Shown here: positions 15,257-18,472 of the stretch, in pieces | Layout: each line of letters opens with the position of its first letter | How positions within the stretch are numbered: the first letter of the stretch is position 1 | Assembly (NCBI GenBank): GCA_937973565.1 | Contig: CALJKQ010000168.1 | Span: 1-18,472 of the forward strand | Length of the DNA stretch: 18,472 nucleotides | Reading direction: 5' to 3' | Source of the DNA: an uncultured Saprospiraceae bacterium | GTDB taxonomy: Bacteria > Bacteroidota > Bacteroidia > Chitinophagales > Saprospiraceae | The notes under the pieces: model-generated | Told to the model about the DNA's origin: nothing | The model's input: the letters and a program-made list of their open reading frames with translations, nothing else | The model's database searches: none | Position numbers and translations under genes: made by a program

Positions 15257-16645
15257 ATGTTACAGTTAATGATTTTTGGTGGAATAGGCTTACTTGCGAT
15301 GGTATCTGAAGTGCTTGGGTTCTCAAGAATCATGTCATTGCTGTTCAGGATTGGTACCTTGGTGTGCATCGGTTCGCTGTTTATCAATTATGGTTTGGAT
15401 TACACCTGGTTTGGCAATATGATGGTAGAAGATCGTTTTAGCCAGGCATTTATTCTGACAGCTTGCCTTATGCTGGCTACCTGGACCTTTGGTTTTGGCC
15501 GCAAGATTGGAGAAGACGAATTTAGAAACGACTACATAGCCTTATTCTCATTTTCCATGGTCGGAGGTGTAATGATGTTGAGTTATACCAATCTCGTTAT
15601 GTTGTTTTTGGGCCTGGAAATTCTATCCATTCCCTTGTACGTTTTGGTAGGATCCAAAAAGAGAAACCTGAAATCCAACGAATCTGCCTTTAAGTATTTT
15701 CTGATGGGTGCTTTCGCAAGCGGCGTTATGCTGTTTGGTATTGCATTTCTATACGGTGCTACGGGTACCTTCGACCTGCATCAGATGTCTACGAAGACCA
15801 TTACAGTTTTGGATTACCCTATCTTTTTTCAGCTGGGTATGGTATTGCTGATTTTTGCCTTTGCTTTCAAAATGGGTGTTGTTCCATTTCATTATTGGGC
15901 ACCAGATGTGTACGAAGGAGCCCCCAATCCCATGACCGTTTATATGGCCTCATTGGTCAAGACATTTGCAGTGGCATCTGCCTTTCGTTTTTTCCTTTTG
16001 GTGTTTGGCGGTGAAGCGGGTATCTACTCCACCCTGCTTATGGGTATGAGCGTTTTGTCCATGCTGGTTGGAAATATCATGGGAGCGGTACAGGACAATC
16101 CCAAACGATTGCTTGCTTATTCCGGTATCGGCCATGCGGGATTTATGTTAATTGCCGTAATAGTCAACGGTGCTTTGGGAGCCAATGCTCTTTTGTATTA
16201 TTCTGTAGTTTATAGTTTATCGTTGTTTCTCGCATTTTTTGTCCTGGACAAAGTATTGATTCATGATGATTTTTACTGGAGTATAGGCGACTTTAAGGGT
16301 CTATCCAAAAGGAATCCGTGGCTTGCATTGAGTATGACCATTGCCTTATTATCCATGGCAGGCATTCCGCCATTGGGAGGCTTTTTCGCCAAATTGTTTG
16401 TTTTGAAGGCTGCCTTCGAACATGGACACGGTCTCCTGGTTTTCGCTGGCTTGCTTGGATCTTTAATAGCCATGTATTACTACCTCAAGTTTATCATAAG
16501 CATGTATTCCAGAAATCCAGATAGTGATGTGGTGCCCACGCTCCCCCTTAATTATTGGGATAAAATGGTGATGGCATTTATAGGCTTGACTTTGCTGCTA
16601 CTTGGTCTTTTTCCTGATTTGATATCTGTATTGATCAGGTTTTAA
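15257..16645 (+). CDS. nuoN: NADH-quinone oxidoreductase subunit N (NuoN)
   Basis: NuoN (462 residues) is the antiporter-like proton pump nearest the quinone module and the last gene of the operon. Charged residues of the pumping path are visible: E121 (LFLGLEILSIPLYVL), K205 (AFAFKMGVVPFHYWAPD) and K235 (ASLVKTFAVAS), followed by the usual GIPPLGGFFAKLFVLKAA region. Length is normal. Its TAA stop (16643-16645) overlaps the convergent recF stop by sharing the palindrome TTAA, so neither gene has room for a separate intergenic terminator. Confidence 0.95.
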   Translation: MLQLMIFGGIGLLAMVSEVLGFSRIMSLLFRIGTLVCIGSLFINYGLDYTWFGNMMVEDRFSQAFILTACLMLATWTFGFGRKIGEDEFRNDYIALFSFSMVGGVMMLSYTNLVMLFLGLEILSIPLYVLVGSKKRNLKSNESAFKYFLMGAFASGVMLFGIAFLYGATGTFDLHQMSTKTITVLDYPIFFQLGMVLLIFAFAFKMGVVPFHYWAPDVYEGAPNPMTVYMASLVKTFAVASAFRFFLLVFGGEAGIYSTLLMGMSVLSMLVGNIMGAVQDNPKRLLAYSGIGHAGFMLIAVIVNGALGANALLYYSVVYSLSLFLAFFVLDKVLIHDDFYWSIGDFKGLSKRNPWLALSMTIALLSMAGIPPLGGFFAKLFVLKAAFEHGHGLLVFAGLLGSLIAMYYYLKFIISMYSRNPDSDVVPTLPLNYWDKMVMAFIGLTLLLLGLFPDLISVLIRF

Positions 16646-17745
16646 TCCACACGCTCAATTTTCCCGTCCCGGATAAAAAATTCATCTACTTCAGCTGTAT
16701 TTCCAAACATTTCGGCAGCCCTGCCAAAATGAGTATCTGTTATGAATATTTGACCAAAAGTTTCGGTTTTGAGTAAAGACAACAACCTGGATACCCTGCC
16801 ATGATCGAGTTTATCAAAGACATCATCCAGCAATAGTATAGGTTCATTTTGGGTTTGACTTTTTAAATACACATATTGTGCAAGTTTAAGACCAAAAATA
16901 TAGGACTTCAGCTGTCCTTGAGAAGCAAAATCTTTTACTGATTTTCCGTTCATAAAAAAAGAAAATTCATCCTTGTGGATGCCAACGGATGTTCTTTGGG
17001 AAAATTTATCCTTTTGTTGATGCGCCTTCGACAAGGAAATGAAATCCTTGTGGTCCAATTGACTTGAATATACCAATGCAACTTTCTCACGACTATCGCT
17101 GATCTTATCATAGTAGCTTTGTAAAACGGGTGTAAAAGCCTGGGTGAGTTCTTTACGCTTTTGATACAAATAGTTTGCAGGTTCTGCCATTGATGAAGTC
17201 AATACATCCAGCAATTCCTGGTCCCAGTACTGTCTGTCTGTAAAATCTTTAAGCAGTGCATTTCTCTGCTTTAGATTGCGATTGTAAATGGTAAGTGCTT
17301 CCAGGTATTTGCTGTCAAACTGCACGAGTGTGTTGTTGATAAAAACCCTTCTTTCTTCATTGCCTGCCAATAAGTTGTGTACGTCGTCAGGAGATATGAA
17401 AACTACGGGTATCAGCCCGATGTGATCCGTAAGTTTGGATAAGCGGACACCGTTCCATTCAATCTCTTTTGCGACACCTAATCTATACTTGATTACTAAA
17501 TTATGGGTATTGCTGGCATCCTCAAATGTGGCATCCAACCTAAAAAATGATTGGTCGATCGTTACAAGATTTTTATCACCTGCAGACAAATAACTTTTTC
17601 CCATTGCCAGGTAATAAATAGCATCGAGAATATTGGTTTTACCCATACCATTATCTCCTGAAATGCTTACCACTTTGTGACGGAAGCTGAACTTTTCTTC
17701 CGTATAATTTTTAAAGTTGCATAACTTCAGTTCTTTAAGAAACAT
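16642..17745 (-). CDS. recF: DNA replication and repair protein RecF
   Basis: RecF is an SMC-like ATPase that helps load RecA on single-strand gaps with RecO and RecR. Numbering from the upstream ATG (17751), the Walker A motif is SGDNGMGKTN (31-40), the ABC signature SQGQLKS (277-283), and Walker B PILLLDDVFDKLD (304-316); the middle forms the coiled and lobe II region. I place the start at the second ATG (17745), giving 367 residues, because MFLKELKLCNFKNY matches the family start; the first ATG adds only Met-Pro. The gene is 29 bases downstream of pdhA on the same strand, suggesting co-transcription, and ends tail to tail with nuoN. Confidence 0.94.
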   Translation of the reverse strand: MFLKELKLCNFKNYTEEKFSFRHKVVSISGDNGMGKTNILDAIYYLAMGKSYLSAGDKNLVTIDQSFFRLDATFEDASNTHNLVIKYRLGVAKEIEWNGVRLSKLTDHIGLIPVVFISPDDVHNLLAGNEERRVFINNTLVQFDSKYLEALTIYNRNLKQRNALLKDFTDRQYWDQELLDVLTSSMAEPANYLYQKRKELTQAFTPVLQSYYDKISDSREKVALVYSSQLDHKDFISLSKAHQQKDKFSQRTSVGIHKDEFSFFMNGKSVKDFASQGQLKSYIFGLKLAQYVYLKSQTQNEPILLLDDVFDKLDHGRVSRLLSLLKTETFGQIFITDTHFGRAAEMFGNTAEVDEFFIRDGKIERVD

Positions 17746-17774
17746 GGGCATTGGGAACAGAAGTGTCCCAAAAA

Positions 17775-18472
17775 TTAGTCTGTGATGTAAGGATAATCTT
17801 GTTGTGTATAATTGTCGTCGTACAGCTCTGAACCCAATGGGTAAGGAGAATTTTCTGCAAAATCCATGGCATCGTCTACTTCTGCATCAATACGGGCAAT
17901 GATGTCATCAATTTCCTCCTGCGTGGCAATTTTATCAGCAACAATTTTGTTTTGCGTAACAATTACAGGATCCATTTCCTTGTACTCTTCCAATTCTTCT
18001 TTGGTTCTGTATTTTGCCGGATCTGACACTGAATGGCCTCGGTATCGGTAGGTCTGGATTTCGAGGTAATAAGGGCCGTGACCTGCACGAATGTGTTTGG
18101 CTACTCTTAGGAATGCTTCATGTACAGCTTCAACACTCATACCGTCTACCTGCTCTGAAGGCATATCGTAAGATAAACCCAATTTGACCAGGTCCTGAAC
18201 ATTGCTGGTACGGGTCACAGAAGTACCCATGGCATATTTGTTGTTCTCACAGATGTAAAGCACAGGTAATTTCCATGTCATGGCCATATTGAATGCTTCA
18301 TGGAGTGCACCTTGTCGCGCAGCGCCATCACCAAACATAGTTACACAAAAGTTATCCGTTCCTTTGTATTTTTCAGCGAAGCCAATGCCTGTTCCAATTG
18401 GAATTTGAGCTCCCACGATTCCATTACCACCAAAATAATTGTGGGCGGCAGAGAAAAAGTGCATAGAACCAC
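17775..18472 (-). CDS. pdhA: Pyruvate dehydrogenase E1 component alpha subunit (PdhA), 5' end outside the window
   Basis: This is the thiamine diphosphate-binding alpha chain of the E1 enzyme, which decarboxylates pyruvate to feed acetyl-CoA into the TCA cycle. The frame is open to the window edge, and Gly-Ser codons precede the first visible Met (18464), so the N-terminal roughly 100 residues are missing. Numbered from that Met, the ThDP motif is GDG (45-47) with NN 26 residues later (74-75, CENNKYAMGTS). The loop YRYRGHSVSDPAKYR (139-153) corresponds to the regulatory and active-site loop of E1 alpha with its histidine H144. The visible C-terminus is complete (QQDYPYITD). A 2-oxoisovalerate or acetoin dehydrogenase E1 alpha is a weaker alternative; the NNKYAMGTS and YRGHSVSDP sequences favour pyruvate. 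Confidence 0.9.
   Translation of the reverse strand, partial: GSMHFFSAAHNYFGGNGIVGAQIPIGTGIGFAEKYKGTDNFCVTMFGDGAARQGALHEAFNMAMTWKLPVLYICENNKYAMGTSVTRTSNVQDLVKLGLSYDMPSEQVDGMSVEAVHEAFLRVAKHIRAGHGPYYLEIQTYRYRGHSVSDPAKYRTKEELEEYKEMDPVIVTQNKIVADKIATQEEIDDIIARIDAEVDDAMDFAENSPYPLGSELYDDNYTQQDYPYITD

Noticed and set aside
1..18472. CRISPR arrays, tRNA or rRNA genes, insertion sequences, toxin-antitoxin or defence genes
   Set aside because: None seen on either strand: the window is almost fully occupied by known respiratory genes, recF and pdhA, without regular spaced repeats or terminal inverted repeats.

Overview
The window is a stretch of core respiratory genes from a member of the phylum Bacteroidota. 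The evidence is the gene set and protein types (di-heme type B succinate dehydrogenase, short NuoG, unfused NuoC and NuoD), the almost complete absence of Shine-Dalgarno sequences, AT-rich start regions, and promoter-like TAnnTTTG boxes ahead of both operons. TAA ends 16 of the 19 genes. I cannot name a genus; an aerobic Bacteroidota such as a Saprospiria, Chitinophagia or Cytophagia relative fits, but that is inference.

Layout. Positions 1-200 are a non-coding leader with short repeats and a TAnnTTTG box. Positions 201-3682 hold sdhC-sdhA-sdhB (plus strand), the three subunits of succinate:menaquinone oxidoreductase (complex II). Positions 3683-3860 are an AT-rich intergenic region with a second TAnnTTTG box. 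Positions 3861-16645 hold all 14 complex I genes in the canonical order nuoA-B-C-D-E-F-G-H-I-J-K-L-M-N, with gaps of 0-20 bases or short overlaps. On the minus strand, recF (16642-17745) ends against nuoN and shares its TTAA. Upstream of recF on the same strand is the 3' part of pdhA (17775 to the window edge), the pyruvate dehydrogenase E1 alpha subunit.

Function. Complex I (NADH) and complex II (succinate) are the main electron entry points to the quinone pool, and pyruvate dehydrogenase supplies acetyl-CoA and NADH. Apart from recF (DNA repair), the window therefore covers carbon input to the TCA cycle and transfer of its electrons to the membrane. All cofactor-binding cysteines and proton-path residues that I checked are present.

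The main oddity is NuoG. It is 333 residues long and keeps the N-terminal iron-sulfur domains, but it lacks the large molybdopterin-type domain. It ends in a cysteine-rich remnant with a CxxC...CxxC pattern. I believe this is a lineage trait rather than damage, because nuoH starts 2 bases after the nuoG stop. The other observations are small-scale: matched promoter geometry of the two operons, inverted repeats on the promoter boxes, a TTG start for nuoA, a shared stop palindrome and tandem stops. I found no mobile element, CRISPR array, RNA gene, defence system or clearly undescribed system.
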